Positions 47,179 to 55,352 of a stretch of 64,000 nucleotides of DNA are shown in pieces; position 1 is the stretch's first letter, and the number at the start of each line of letters is the position of its first letter. Position numbers and translations under genes: made by a program. The notes below the pieces were generated by a model. The model had not been told where the DNA came from. It made no database searches and saw nothing but the letters and a program-made list of their open reading frames with translations. The DNA comes from Nesterenkonia ebinurensis (lineage in GTDB: Bacteria > Actinomycetota > Actinomycetes > Actinomycetales > Micrococcaceae), in contig NZ_VWNF01000003.1 of NCBI RefSeq assembly GCF_008711175.1, forward strand, positions 1-64,000, written 5' to 3'.

Positions 47179-48072
47179 ATGCCGGTCGAAAAGAACGAGA
47201 ACAATCAGCGACGCGTCCAAGCCGAGGTCGAAGTACCAGGCACACCGGAGGAGGTGTGGCAGGCGATCGCAACCGGTGAGGGCATCTCCTCATGGTTTGT
47301 CCCCACCCGCAGCGATGAACGTGCAGGCGGTGAGGTGGTGAACAGTTTCGGACCCGGCATGGACTCGGTCGCGCATATCACCCACTGGGATCCGCCGACG
47401 AGGTATACAGCGGAGACTGCCCAGGAAGAACCTGTGGCAGAAGCTCCCGAAGGCCCGGGGACCATTGCCACTGAATGGATCGTCGAGGCCCGGGATGAGT
47501 CGACCTGCGTGGTGCGGGTGGTGCATCGCTGGTTTGCCGACTCCGACGACTGGGACGGAGAGTTCGAAGGCCACGCCTACGGATGGGCAGCCTCATACTT
47601 CCGCATGCTGCGCCTCTACCTCGAGCATTTCGCGGGGCAGACATGCTCGGCCTTTGATCTTGCTGCCTTCAGCAAGACCAGCCCGCCGCAGACATGGGCC
47701 ACACTGGTGGAGGCATTCACTATTGATGAGTTCTCACGCAGGGTTGAATCGGTCCCTGGTGTCCCGGAACTCTCCGGTGTGCAGCAGAGCAAGGAGATCA
47801 CCGACCCCACACTGCTCCGGGTGAGAGAAACCTCCCCCCTGGTCAAAGCCACCCTTGAAGGCATGGACGGGACGGTACCGGAACTGCTACTGCGCCTGGA
47901 GCGGCCAGCGCCGGGCTTCGCCCACCTGTTCATCATGCCGATGGGCGAGCAGACGATGGTCTCTTTCCGAGTATTCCTCTTCGGAGAAAAGGGCGCTTCG
48001 ATCGCCTCGGATCTCGAAAGCGCCTGGAACGACTGGCTGACAGCACAGTTTCCGCAGGAGCAACCACACTGA
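47179..48072 (+). CDS. Two-part SRPBCC (AHSA1-like) protein
   Basis: A 297-residue protein with an N-terminal SRPBCC/AHSA1 domain (RVQAEVEVPGTPEEVWQAIATGEGISSWFVPT, THWDPPTRYTAE) and a second half of about 140 residues with a similar alpha/beta pattern. The family binds hydrophobic ligands in a helix-grip pocket. ATG at 47179 was taken, with GGGGAGC upstream; a GTG at 47158 is an alternative. It follows the HTH gene in one operon. Confidence 0.84.
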   Translation: MPVEKNENNQRRVQAEVEVPGTPEEVWQAIATGEGISSWFVPTRSDERAGGEVVNSFGPGMDSVAHITHWDPPTRYTAETAQEEPVAEAPEGPGTIATEWIVEARDESTCVVRVVHRWFADSDDWDGEFEGHAYGWAASYFRMLRLYLEHFAGQTCSAFDLAAFSKTSPPQTWATLVEAFTIDEFSRRVESVPGVPELSGVQQSKEITDPTLLRVRETSPLVKATLEGMDGTVPELLLRLERPAPGFAHLFIMPMGEQTMVSFRVFLFGEKGASIASDLESAWNDWLTAQFPQEQPH

Positions 48073-48093
48073 TCCCCAGGGCTGGTCCCGGTC

Positions 48094-48180
48094 AAGAGCA
48101 TCGGTATCCCCCACCATCGCGTCGATCACCAGCCCACCCTGATACGGCCAGTCAGGATGGAACGGCAAAGTCAGGCTCAT
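48094..48180 (-). pseudogene. N-terminal fragment of a DUF3626 gene
   Basis: The ATG at 48180 reads MSLTLPFHPDWPYQGGLVI then DAM, which matches the start of the complete DUF3626 protein at 62816 (SLTVQFHPDWPFGGGLVI then ESM). Similarity ends after about 27 codons and the frame then runs antisense into the SRPBCC gene. The rest of the gene, about 220 codons, is missing. Confidence 0.65.
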
Positions 48181-48215
48181 ACCTATAGTCGAGGAGATTC
48201 TGGCCCCCTGCGGCT

Positions 48216-49376
48216 CTAGGCCGATTCCCGCGGCCAGACCACACGGCCGGAGCGGATGGTCGCCAGGACGTCCGCCAGCTGAGCAGGATTGTTCAGCTGC
48301 CTATGGTCGATCACCACCAGGTCCGCCGGCTCCCCCGCATCGAGTCGCCCTGAGCCGACGCTCAGGGCTTCCGCCGGCGCGGTGGTGAGCATGGTGAGCA
48401 CATCGGCAACGCTCAGCCCGCAGGCATCCAAAGCCTCCAGCTCCCCACGAGTCCGGCGGTCGGTGAGATACCCCACGTCAGTGCCGAACAGAAGACGTCC
48501 TCCTGCTTCCAGGAAGACTCCCAAGGCGTGGTAGACAGGCTCCAGATAGCTGGGATCGCGGGTCACCGTCTGTGCGAACATCTCCAGAGTCGGCACCATC
48601 CACATACCTCGCCGGGCCGCCTCCTGCAGCAGCGGCTCGGTTCCCTCCGGAGCGTCGGGAACATGGGCGATGACGTCCACCCCCGCCTCTACTGCGATCC
48701 TCAGGCCCTCTCGATCCGAGGTGTGCGCGAAGACCAGCCGACCCTGTCGATGCGCCTCCTCCGCGGCGACGCGGGCGATCTCCAGAGGCATCGGCTTGAT
48801 CCGATCAGGCTGCACATACGAGCCGGTGAACAGTTTGGCGACCTCCGCACCGCGGCGCTGGGAACGGCCCATCGCCCGACGGGCAGCGCCCCGGCTGCTG
48901 GACTGCGGCAGCAGCGGCCGGATGTACCACGGCAGATCAGCGCGTACGTAGAAAGGCAGCCCGCGCGGCGGATACAGTCCCATCCCCGCGGTGAGCAGTC
49001 GCGGACCGACCAGTTCCCCGGAACTCACGCGGTGCTTCACCGCAACATGGTCACGTGGGTGGGAACCCAGGTCGACCGCACCGGTGAATCCTCGGACCAG
49101 GAACATATCGTCGAGCTCCTGCTGTAGACGACCGGCGGGCACCGTGGCTGCCCGCGCCCAGACACGCTCGGTCAGATGGACATGGCAGTTCCAGAAACCG
49201 GGGACGACGACGCGGCCTCCGGCGTCGTACTCCTCACCCCCCGCAGGTGCCGATCCCCGCTCGATCTGGGTGATCACTCCGGAGCGAATCCGGATCGTCA
49301 CTCCGGGAAGCTGATCCGCATCGGGTGCCGGAATGAGGGTGGCATCGGTGATGTCCAGATCTCCAAGTTCGCTCAT
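48216..49376 (-). CDS. Amidohydrolase family protein
   Basis: A 386-residue metal-dependent hydrolase of the imidazolonepropionase/prolidase-like group. The metal site HVH appears in VPGFWNCHVHLTE; VAKLFTGSYV offers the lysine that may be carbamylated; later His and Asp are in LVFAHTSDREG, DVIAHVPDAPEG and LLFGTDVGYL. The substrate is unknown. The ATG overlaps the stop of the cyclase-like gene as ATGA, so these two are co-translated. Confidence 0.85.
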   Translation of the reverse strand: MSELGDLDITDATLIPAPDADQLPGVTIRIRSGVITQIERGSAPAGGEEYDAGGRVVVPGFWNCHVHLTERVWARAATVPAGRLQQELDDMFLVRGFTGAVDLGSHPRDHVAVKHRVSSGELVGPRLLTAGMGLYPPRGLPFYVRADLPWYIRPLLPQSSSRGAARRAMGRSQRRGAEVAKLFTGSYVQPDRIKPMPLEIARVAAEEAHRQGRLVFAHTSDREGLRIAVEAGVDVIAHVPDAPEGTEPLLQEAARRGMWMVPTLEMFAQTVTRDPSYLEPVYHALGVFLEAGGRLLFGTDVGYLTDRRTRGELEALDACGLSVADVLTMLTTAPAEALSVGSGRLDAGEPADLVVIDHRQLNNPAQLADVLATIRSGRVVWPRESA

Positions 49377-50341
49377 GGGCTCTCCCACCAATGCAGCACG
49401 CGCAGAGCCTTCAGTGTGATCCAGCGTGAAGGTTGCCCGGCTCCTGGGTCCATCTGGAACCAGGAGCGCCCGCGATAGGTCTTGTCCAGGTGCCAGGTCC
49501 CCTCAGGCTGCTGGCGGGAGCGCACATACTCCACCGCATCGGCGAGTCTGGGATCAGGCAGCGTCCCCGCGAAGAGACTGGCCTCACGGAAATAGTCGAG
49601 GACACGCAGCAGGTCATAGCGCCAGCGGGATGGGTATCTGAAGTCGAGATACTCCTGGTCCACCAGTTCGCCTGTGCTGCGCCGGTGCATAAGCCCGCGG
49701 GTGAGCAGGTACTCCTCCCCCGCCGCCCGGGCCCCCCGCGAGTCTGCGGTGCCGCCGGTGGACCGTTCGAACTCAAGCAGGCCTTCGAGCACATTGATCG
49801 TGGAGTCGAAGGATGAGCGCACCGAACCGTTCTCCCGTTCGCAGTTCCAACCTCCGTCTTCCATACGCTGACTCACCAGCCTCTCAACGATAGGGGCGAC
49901 GTCGACGCCGAAGTACGCCCCTTGGGCCACCGTACGGCCATTGATGCACTCCTCCACCTCGCCCTCCCAGTAGGGCTGGCCGTCGTGGTCCCAGCGGGAG
50001 TTCTCCCCGACCAGGGTCACCGTGCGGCGAGCACTCGGTGACCCTGGGTCCAGTCCCAGCTCCCGCAGTTCGGTGAGTGCCCAGCTGGTGGCGGTCCAGG
50101 GCTGTCCCTCGGAACGCATCTGCTCCCAGGCGAAGTCACTGGGCAGGTAAGCCCCGCCGGCCCATTGGCCGTCCTGATCCTGGAGGCTCAGCAGCCGAGC
50201 ACCCCAGCCCTGGTCCTCCACCTTCGATCGTTCAGCCCGCAATGCTGCTTGCGGGGAGCCCAGCAGGTCGCGCATCGTCTGCCAGCGGATAGCCGGGTCC
50301 CCTGCCATCAGCCAGTCGATAGCTGTGCTCGTCGTATTCAT
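49373..50341 (-). CDS. Prenyltransferase/squalene-cyclase-like alpha-toroid protein
   Basis: A 322-residue alpha/alpha-barrel protein with repeated QW-type motifs: LSLQDQDGQWAGGAYLP, SQRMEDGGWNCERENGS, SRQQPEGTWHLDKTYRG. The DxDD cyclase motif is not seen, so catalysis of terpene cyclisation is doubtful; shorter toroids of this sort are common and uncharacterised. It is coupled to the amidohydrolase, and its ATG overlaps the stop of the kinase pseudogene. Confidence 0.75.
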   Translation of the reverse strand: MNTTSTAIDWLMAGDPAIRWQTMRDLLGSPQAALRAERSKVEDQGWGARLLSLQDQDGQWAGGAYLPSDFAWEQMRSEGQPWTATSWALTELRELGLDPGSPSARRTVTLVGENSRWDHDGQPYWEGEVEECINGRTVAQGAYFGVDVAPIVERLVSQRMEDGGWNCERENGSVRSSFDSTINVLEGLLEFERSTGGTADSRGARAAGEEYLLTRGLMHRRSTGELVDQEYLDFRYPSRWRYDLLRVLDYFREASLFAGTLPDPRLADAVEYVRSRQQPEGTWHLDKTYRGRSWFQMDPGAGQPSRWITLKALRVLHWWESP

Positions 50342-50862
50342 AGAAGCTCCTCAGGTGTCCACTGCGGCCATTGGGCGTGACCGATAAGTACACTGCGCTC
50401 ATAGGAGGCAACGTGCCGATGAGGAGTTCGGGGATTGCTGTTGTCGTAGAAATCTGTCCAGTGCGCAATGCGCCGAGCTTCAACGACCAGTCGCCACAGT
50501 CTGGGGTATCTCTCCCTGATCTTGGGCTCAGGCACGTTATGCCCACCGCGTCGAACTCGTTCTGAAACACGCTGTACCTTAAGGTCAACCGGCACCATGA
50601 TCACATGGAGGTGCACCAAGAAACCCGCTTCGACAGACCTTTCCACCAAGTCCACCTTGCTGGGATGGCTGAACATTGTCTCCGTGATAAAGGAGCGCCT
50701 GCGCTCCTGGTGCCGATCACGCTCTTGCAATGCCCCCTGAGAAGCGTCATACGCATGCTACGCCTGGGCTTCGGGCCACCGCTCCGCGGCAATAACGTTG
50801 GCGTTGATGAACGGCAATCCGGTCTCCGGCAAAAGGATGTTACGCCCTCGCGGCCCGCGAAA
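50338..50862 (-). pseudogene. Zeta-toxin/P-loop kinase-like gene with stop codon and lost N-terminus
   Basis: Reading leftwards from about 50850 gives ILLPETGLPFINANVIAAERWPEAQA, then TAG (50760-50758), then HAYDASQGALQERDRH, SFITETMFSHPSKVDLVERS and VRRGGHNVPEPKIRERYPR. This is the body of a zeta-toxin/AAA kinase family protein, with the substrate-lid VRRGGHNVPE intact. The N-terminal P-loop (GPNGAGKST type) is absent; the frame meets the HxlR stop instead. One in-frame TAG plus the missing P-loop make it inactive. Its stop still overlaps the cyclase ATG. Confidence 0.72.
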
Positions 50863-50863
50863 G

Positions 50864-51178
50864 TCACGCCGGAAGTTCCTCGCCCCACTGCCTCAGCATC
50901 TCTAGGGCGGGGAGGACTGACCGGCCACGCTCGGTGAGCTCATAGCTCGACACGGGGATTCCAGGGGCCCGCCGGGCAATGTCATGGGCGACCATCATTC
51001 TGAGCCGCTCTGTCAGCAGGTTCGTTGAGATGCCTTTGAGCGAGGTAGCAATCTCCGTAAACCTGAGCGGGCCTTTGGATAGTTGGTCGATGATCAGCAG
51101 TGTCCAGGGGCGCGCCAGTAACTCGGAAGCCCTGGCCAATCCCGATTCTTCGGCCAGCTTGTTCATGCGAATGCTCAT
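50864..51178 (-). CDS. HxlR-like winged-helix regulator
   Basis: A 104-residue HxlR-type protein: ARASELLARPWTLLIIDQLSKGPLRFTEIATSLKG, ISTNLLTERLRMMVAHDI and YELTERGRSVLPAL. The usual N-terminal Cys is not present. ATG at 51178 shares a base with the VOC stop (TGATG), so it is encoded with the VOC gene upstream of it. The dyad before VOC is its probable operator. Confidence 0.85.
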   Translation of the reverse strand: MSIRMNKLAEESGLARASELLARPWTLLIIDQLSKGPLRFTEIATSLKGISTNLLTERLRMMVAHDIARRAPGIPVSSYELTERGRSVLPALEMLRQWGEELPA

Positions 51179-51543
51179 CACGCCGCCTGGGTCAGAAAGA
51201 GCGGAAAGCCATCCGGGTCCACAACGGCAGCGTCGCGTTCGCCCCAGGGCTGTTCGATGATCTCCTGAATCACCTCAGCGCCACCTTCGCGGAGTCTGAC
51301 CAGCGATGCCTCAAGGTCATCGACCGTGAAGTACACCTCCGTACGGCCATGCCGCGCTGCTGCACGGTCGTGTTCATCAACGCTTGTCGGGTGAAGCAAC
51401 AGACGGATCCCGCCGGCCTCGAATTCCACGCGGCCATTCGTGACACCACTAGCGGTGATGCCGAGCGCACGTTCGTAGAAGCGCTGAGACGTCGCAGGAT
51501 CCGACACATAAAGGACGATCGAGCGAATGAGGGCTGTGCTCAT
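51178..51543 (-). CDS. VOC-family protein
   Basis: A 121-residue VOC protein: LIRSIVLYVSDPATSQRFYERALGI, RTEVYFTVDDLEASLVRLREGGAEVI and DAAVVDPDGFPLFLTQ. The last strand ends without the typical metal Glu, so a binding role like bleomycin resistance is possible. ATG at 51543 has AAAGTGA upstream. First gene of the VOC-HxlR pair. Confidence 0.86.
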   Translation of the reverse strand: MSTALIRSIVLYVSDPATSQRFYERALGITASGVTNGRVEFEAGGIRLLLHPTSVDEHDRAAARHGRTEVYFTVDDLEASLVRLREGGAEVIQEIIEQPWGERDAAVVDPDGFPLFLTQAA

Positions 51544-51578
51544 GGCAATCACTTTCACTTTATTTTTTGAACTGGCAC

Positions 51579-51591
51579 TTCAATTATTGAA
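51579..51591. promoter_or_regulatory. Palindrome upstream of the VOC-HxlR operon
   Basis: TTCAAT-T-ATTGAA is a perfect 13-base dyad within an AT-rich stretch 36 bases before the VOC ATG. It is a likely operator for the HxlR-type regulator in the same operon. The rest of the 51544-51895 gap holds the ATPase fragment described next and otherwise shows nothing recognisable. Confidence 0.55.
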
Positions 51592-51719
51592 TCAACAAGA
51601 CGTGCTGTCAACCGCAGGCAGGCGTCAGAACGCCCTGAGGGACGCTTCATAGCGACAGTTCGAGCTCGTCGTAGAGATTAGAGCCTGGAGCCACACGCTG
51701 CTATTTGTAGCGCAGATCT

Positions 51720-51887
51720 ATGAGCTATCTGCCTCGAACCATCGATTCTCAGCTGGATGAGCTAATGAGCTACGAGTCCGCTGTAACGATAGACGCCCCG
51801 AAGGGCCTCGGGAAAACAGACACTGCGTGGATGTACTCTTTAGGCAGTTCATGGAGGCCAGCGGCACAGGGCGGAAAAGAGGGCTAA
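51720..51887 (+). pseudogene. N-terminal fragment of an AAA_14/DUF4143-type ATPase
   Basis: The ATG at 51720 opens MSYLPRTIDSQLDELMS, followed by AVTIDAPKGLGKTDTA. That is the standard start of the AAA_14 ATPases that carry a C-terminal DUF4143, including the Walker A Gly-Lys-Thr. After about 36 codons the similarity ends (WMYSLGSSWRPAAQ) and a TAA follows at 51885, just before the MFS gene. More than 300 codons are missing. Confidence 0.65.
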
Positions 51888-51895
51888 TCCCAACA

Positions 51896-53179
51896 ATGCG
51901 GCAGGAAAGCGACTCACCGCCTCCTCGGGAGCCGCTGCACCGTCCTGGCTTCGCACAGTTCTGGGCGGGCAGTACGCTGACCTTCTTTGCCGCATCAATG
52001 GCCACCGTGGCGGTGGATGCCCTGGTGATCAATGAACTCGGTGCCTCGGAGGCGGAGGTCGGGCTCATCCGCGCGGTGCAGTTCCTGCCATATCTTCTGG
52101 TGGGTCTGATCGCTGGTGCCCTGATCGACCGGTGGCGGAAGAAGCCGGTGCTGGTCCTGAGCGCTCTGGGCAGCGGCGTCGCACTGGCGGTGATTCCTGC
52201 GCTGTGGTGGACCGGAAGCTTATCCTTGGCGGCGGTGGCCGTGGTGCTGTTTCTGGCCGGCGTCTTCGGCGTCTTCACTGCTGCGGCCCAGCAGTCCATC
52301 CTTCCCTCCTTGGTGGAACGCGACGAGCTGGTCCCAGCGAATGCGCGGCTGGGTCAGTCGATGACGGTGGCTCAGACCTCGGGCCCGCCGCTTGGTGGTG
52401 CACTGGTCAGTCTGCTGGGTGCTGCGCTGAGCCTGGGGGCCAGCGCCCTGGGATATCTGCTGTCTGCATTGCTCTACGCTCGAAGAAGAATCTCCGAAAC
52501 GGCATCCTCAGAGGCTGCACCATCAGATGCGGGTCGACCGAGCATCTGGCGGGAAATCCGCGCGGGAATGGGCTTCCTCTACCGGCATCGCACACTCACG
52601 CCACTGGCTGTTTCCACACATATCTGGTTCGTGGCCAATAGTGCGGCGGTGACCGTCTTCGCGCTGTTCGCACTGCGGCATCTGGGTCTCAGCCCGTTTC
52701 TTTATGGAGTCACGCTGGCACTGGCTGGGATCTCGGGACTGCTCGGCGCGCTGATTGCCCCGCAGATCGGCCGACGCCTGGGTGAGGGCAATGCTGTCAT
52801 TCTGGCCAGACTGCTCTATCCGATCTCCTGGGCGCTGGTGGCCCTGGCTCCGCAGGATCCGGTCTGGGGCTTGGTGATGCTGGGGCTGGCGCAGTCGCTC
52901 TACGGGTTCTGTATGGGGTTTGAGGATCCCAATGAGATGGGCTACTGCCAATCCGTCACTCCCCGGCATCTGCTGGGCCGGATGCATGCCACCATGCGTT
53001 CGGCCAACCGCACCTGCGCCGTGATCGGCGCGCTGCTCGGCGGCCTATTGGCCGGAGTGATCGGGTATCACTGGACGCTGTGGACGATCGTGGGCGTATT
53101 CACCGCAGCAGCACTGGTCATCGGACTCTCTCCGATGAGAGGCGCTCGCACCTCCGATACAGAAGACCCGCAAGATTGA
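51896..53179 (+). CDS. MFS transporter
   Basis: About 427 residues with 12 predicted helices. The loop 2-3 motif is GALIDRWRKKP, and helices such as AQFWAGSTLTFFAASMATVAVDALVI and SALLYARRRIS support the MFS_3 (enterobactin/macrolide exporter-like) group. It probably exports drugs or siderophores; the substrate is unknown. ATG at 51896 fits the family start, though its ribosome site is poor; an ATG at 51851 is possible. Confidence 0.84.
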   Translation: MRQESDSPPPREPLHRPGFAQFWAGSTLTFFAASMATVAVDALVINELGASEAEVGLIRAVQFLPYLLVGLIAGALIDRWRKKPVLVLSALGSGVALAVIPALWWTGSLSLAAVAVVLFLAGVFGVFTAAAQQSILPSLVERDELVPANARLGQSMTVAQTSGPPLGGALVSLLGAALSLGASALGYLLSALLYARRRISETASSEAAPSDAGRPSIWREIRAGMGFLYRHRTLTPLAVSTHIWFVANSAAVTVFALFALRHLGLSPFLYGVTLALAGISGLLGALIAPQIGRRLGEGNAVILARLLYPISWALVALAPQDPVWGLVMLGLAQSLYGFCMGFEDPNEMGYCQSVTPRHLLGRMHATMRSANRTCAVIGALLGGLLAGVIGYHWTLWTIVGVFTAAALVIGLSPMRGARTSDTEDPQD

Positions 53180-53255
53180 CTCCATTTGCGATCTTCTGGG
53201 GATTCCTGGTGGGCGGCAGCGCCGAGTCTGCGCTGATCGTGCTGACCGCCGAGTC

Positions 53256-53756
53256 TCACACCTGGGCAGCCGCCGCATCCTGATAGGCCTGCTCCAGCCT
53301 GTCAAACACTGACCCTGCGCCCTGAGGCGGTGCCCCGAGGTGCATCACGCGCAGCTCGTCCATGAAGTCTGCCCACAGCTGCGGCCCGCCTTCCTCCAGG
53401 ATCTTGGCCCGAATGCTCAGCTCCCGGCTGACCGGCAGAAACTTCCGTCCCCAGGTGCCCAGCTGGACCAGCACAGGCACCAGCTGGATGGCCTGCTCGG
53501 TGAGGCTGTAGAGCTGGCGCTGCTTATGTGCGGGATCAGGTGCCTTGGTGACCAGGCCGTGGGCCGTGAGTCGCTTGAGCCGATCACCCAGGATGTTCGA
53601 GGCGATGCCCTCCTCCGACTCATTCAGCAGCTGGCGGTAGTGGCGACGGTTGCCGAACATAATGTCGCGGATGATGATCAGCGACCAGCTGTCCCCCAGG
53701 ACCTCCAGGGAGAGGTTGATGGGACAGCCTGAGCGGTGCTGATTCGGCTCAGTCAC
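53256..53756 (-). CDS. HxlR-family regulator with C-terminal extension
   Basis: A 166-residue protein: SGCPINLSLEVLGDSWSLIIIRDIMFGNRRHYRQLL with the family Cys, EGIASNILGDRLKRLTAHGLV (recognition helix) and QLYSLTEQAIQLVPVL. The last 60 residues extend past the usual HxlR length. GTG at 53756 has AAGGAG 6 bases upstream. It is divergent from a YCII gene with a 111 bp control region. Confidence 0.88.
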   Translation of the reverse strand: MTEPNQHRSGCPINLSLEVLGDSWSLIIIRDIMFGNRRHYRQLLNESEEGIASNILGDRLKRLTAHGLVTKAPDPAHKQRQLYSLTEQAIQLVPVLVQLGTWGRKFLPVSRELSIRAKILEEGGPQLWADFMDELRVMHLGAPPQGAGSVFDRLEQAYQDAAAAQV

Positions 53757-53867
53757 TGGGCTCCTTTCGAGAACTCCGACATTAACTGCTTGCATTCTAC
53801 ATCCAGTTGTGGTGCGATGGTTCTACCAGTTGCAGAGTGCAATCGGATAACTGATAGGAGGAACTTC

Positions 53868-54188
53868 ATGACAACCCCCACCCACCTTCTCGTCCACCGC
53901 TACACTCCCGGCACCGGGCCGCAGGAAGGCACACCAGAGCTGGACGCTGAGATGAAGGTCTGGGCCCGGATTGATGCCGATCTGCGTAAGGCTGGACAGC
54001 TGGTCGAAGGATGGGCACTGAACACCGCAACCGCCACTCTGGGGGCCGTCGAGTCGAATTCCGGCACGCAAGTGACCTTCGCGGTACATGCCATCGTGGT
54101 GGATTCCGACGACGCCGCCGAGCAGGTCGCAGCCGATATGCCCCACCTCAGCTACGGCTCCACCACCATCCACCCGCTGATGGACTGA
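53868..54188 (+). CDS. YCII-domain protein
   Basis: A 106-residue YCII-like ferredoxin-fold protein: THLLVHRYTPGTGPQEGTPE, DLRKAGQLVEGWALNT and FAVHAIVVDSDDAAEQVAAD. YCII proteins have a His-Asp pair and are thought to be hydrolase- or lyase-like. AGGAGG precedes the ATG. Divergent from HxlR, which probably controls it, and followed by a broken reductase gene. Confidence 0.82.
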   Translation: MTTPTHLLVHRYTPGTGPQEGTPELDAEMKVWARIDADLRKAGQLVEGWALNTATATLGAVESNSGTQVTFAVHAIVVDSDDAAEQVAADMPHLSYGSTTIHPLMD

Positions 54189-54193
54189 ATGAG

Positions 54194-54559
54194 ATGATCA
54201 CCACTACCAGCACCACACGATCGCCGCAGGTCTTCGCCTTCATCTTCTGCTCCCTGGACGGCTTTGTGGAGGACACCGAGCAGCGCCTGGACTGGAACAC
54301 TGACGATCCCGAGCTCTTCGTCTGGAAGACCCGCCAGGCCCGGCAGTCTCCACACGTCGGCACCCTTCTGCTGGGGCGGCGTACCTACGATCATTTCGCG
54401 GAGTTCTGGCTCTCTCCCGAGGCTCACCAGCACTATCCGGAGATCGCGGCCTTCATGCATGAGGTGCCCACACCCGCCACTACCGCGTCCTGCGACCCGG
54501 CGTGCGGTGAGCAGGCTCAGGCATGGGCGATGAACAACCAGCTGCGGTCTGGCGCATAG
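54194..54559 (+). pseudogene. Truncated RibD/DHFR-like reductase
   Basis: The ATG at 54194 reads VFAFIFCSLDGFVEDTEQRLDW, then TLLLGRRTYDHFAEFW and EIAAFMHEVP, the N-terminal third of a RibD_C-type reductase. After about residue 92 it changes to Ala/Cys-rich text and stops inside the methyltransferase on the other strand. The NADP half is missing, so it is a 3'-truncated gene. It once followed YCII in the HxlR-controlled unit. Confidence 0.68.
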
Positions 54560-55254
54560 GGCAGGTCGAGAACCTCCACCTGAGCAAAACCGGCCTCTGC
54601 CAGGTTTCGCCGCAGGACCTGTTCGGGTCTGAATCGCAGCGTGGAGAGAGAAACGATGCGCTCGCCATCGGTGTGAAAGATGGTGGGAGATTCGAAGCTG
54701 ACGAACTCGCCGTCGACTCCAGTCAGCTGCTTCCACTCCTCCACAGACCCTTCACCCTCGATGTCCACCACTTGCCGAGTCAGCTCTTTGGTCCAACCCT
54801 CCCAGGCACGGACCTCCGGCTTCCTGGTCTCGAAGGCCAGAACCCCGCCGGGCTTCAGGCAGCGCCGAATAGCCTTCAAGGTGGCCAGCCACTGATCATC
54901 CTCCAGGAAGACCTGGGCCACATTGGCGGTCATTGTGGCAACGTCGTACCGACCCTGCTGGGCGGGGTCAGTCACCACCTCAGGCACCGTTGCGACCACC
55001 CATTCGACCAGATCGGATCTCGTCTTGGAACGGGCCACCTCAACAGAGGCAGCGGCTGGGTCAACGCCGAGGACTCTGACGCCTCGCTCCGCCAGCAGGC
55101 AGGCTAAGCTCCCAGTTCCGCACCCCACGTCGAGAACAGCAGCGGCTCCCATGTCCTCGATCAGCTCTATGTAGGTATCGAGGTCACTACGGTCCGGGTC
55201 CAAAGGGTCGTAAACACGGGCGAGCCGCAGGTGGGTGTAATGCATATCAGGCAT
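54517..55254 (-). CDS. Class I SAM-dependent methyltransferase
   Basis: A 245-residue methyltransferase: SAM loop AVLDVGCGTGSLACLLAERG, acidic VLGVDPAAAS, YDVATMTANVAQVFLEDD and CLKPGGVLAFETR. The substrate is unknown. The ATG at 55254 was kept; one three codons on is possible. Its 3' end overlaps the tail of the truncated reductase on the opposite strand, which suggests that this gene's arrival, or a deletion, cut the reductase. Confidence 0.85.
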   Translation of the reverse strand: MPDMHYTHLRLARVYDPLDPDRSDLDTYIELIEDMGAAAVLDVGCGTGSLACLLAERGVRVLGVDPAAASVEVARSKTRSDLVEWVVATVPEVVTDPAQQGRYDVATMTANVAQVFLEDDQWLATLKAIRRCLKPGGVLAFETRKPEVRAWEGWTKELTRQVVDIEGEGSVEEWKQLTGVDGEFVSFESPTIFHTDGERIVSLSTLRFRPEQVLRRNLAEAGFAQVEVLDLPYAPDRSWLFIAHA

Positions 55255-55316
55255 ATATCGACCCTATCGCCCGGTGGGCGGGTGCGTGTCCTCCCAACTG
55301 CGCATCTCCCTTCCAC

Positions 55317-55346
55317 TTGACATGCAAGTATTCACTTGCCTATTGT
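55317..55346 (+). promoter_or_regulatory. Leaderless promoter with an operator in its spacer
   Basis: TTGACA (55317-55322), an 18-base spacer and TATTGT (55341-55346). The spacer is almost filled by the perfect dyad GCAAGT-ATTC-ACTTGC (55324-55339). The expected start is about 55353, exactly the GTG of the regulator gene. Binding here would block polymerase directly. Confidence 0.75.
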
Positions 55347-55352
55347 CGAGTT

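Noticed and set aside
53180-53255. Hydrophobic-looking text (FAIFWGFLVGGS) just after the MFS gene
   Set aside because: Too short, no start, and similar runs arise by chance at this GC; not strong enough to call another remnant.
53795-53833. Imperfect direct repeat TTCTAC..CCAGTTG in the HxlR/YCII control region
   Set aside because: The copies differ in spacing and lack dyad symmetry; not convincing as an operator.
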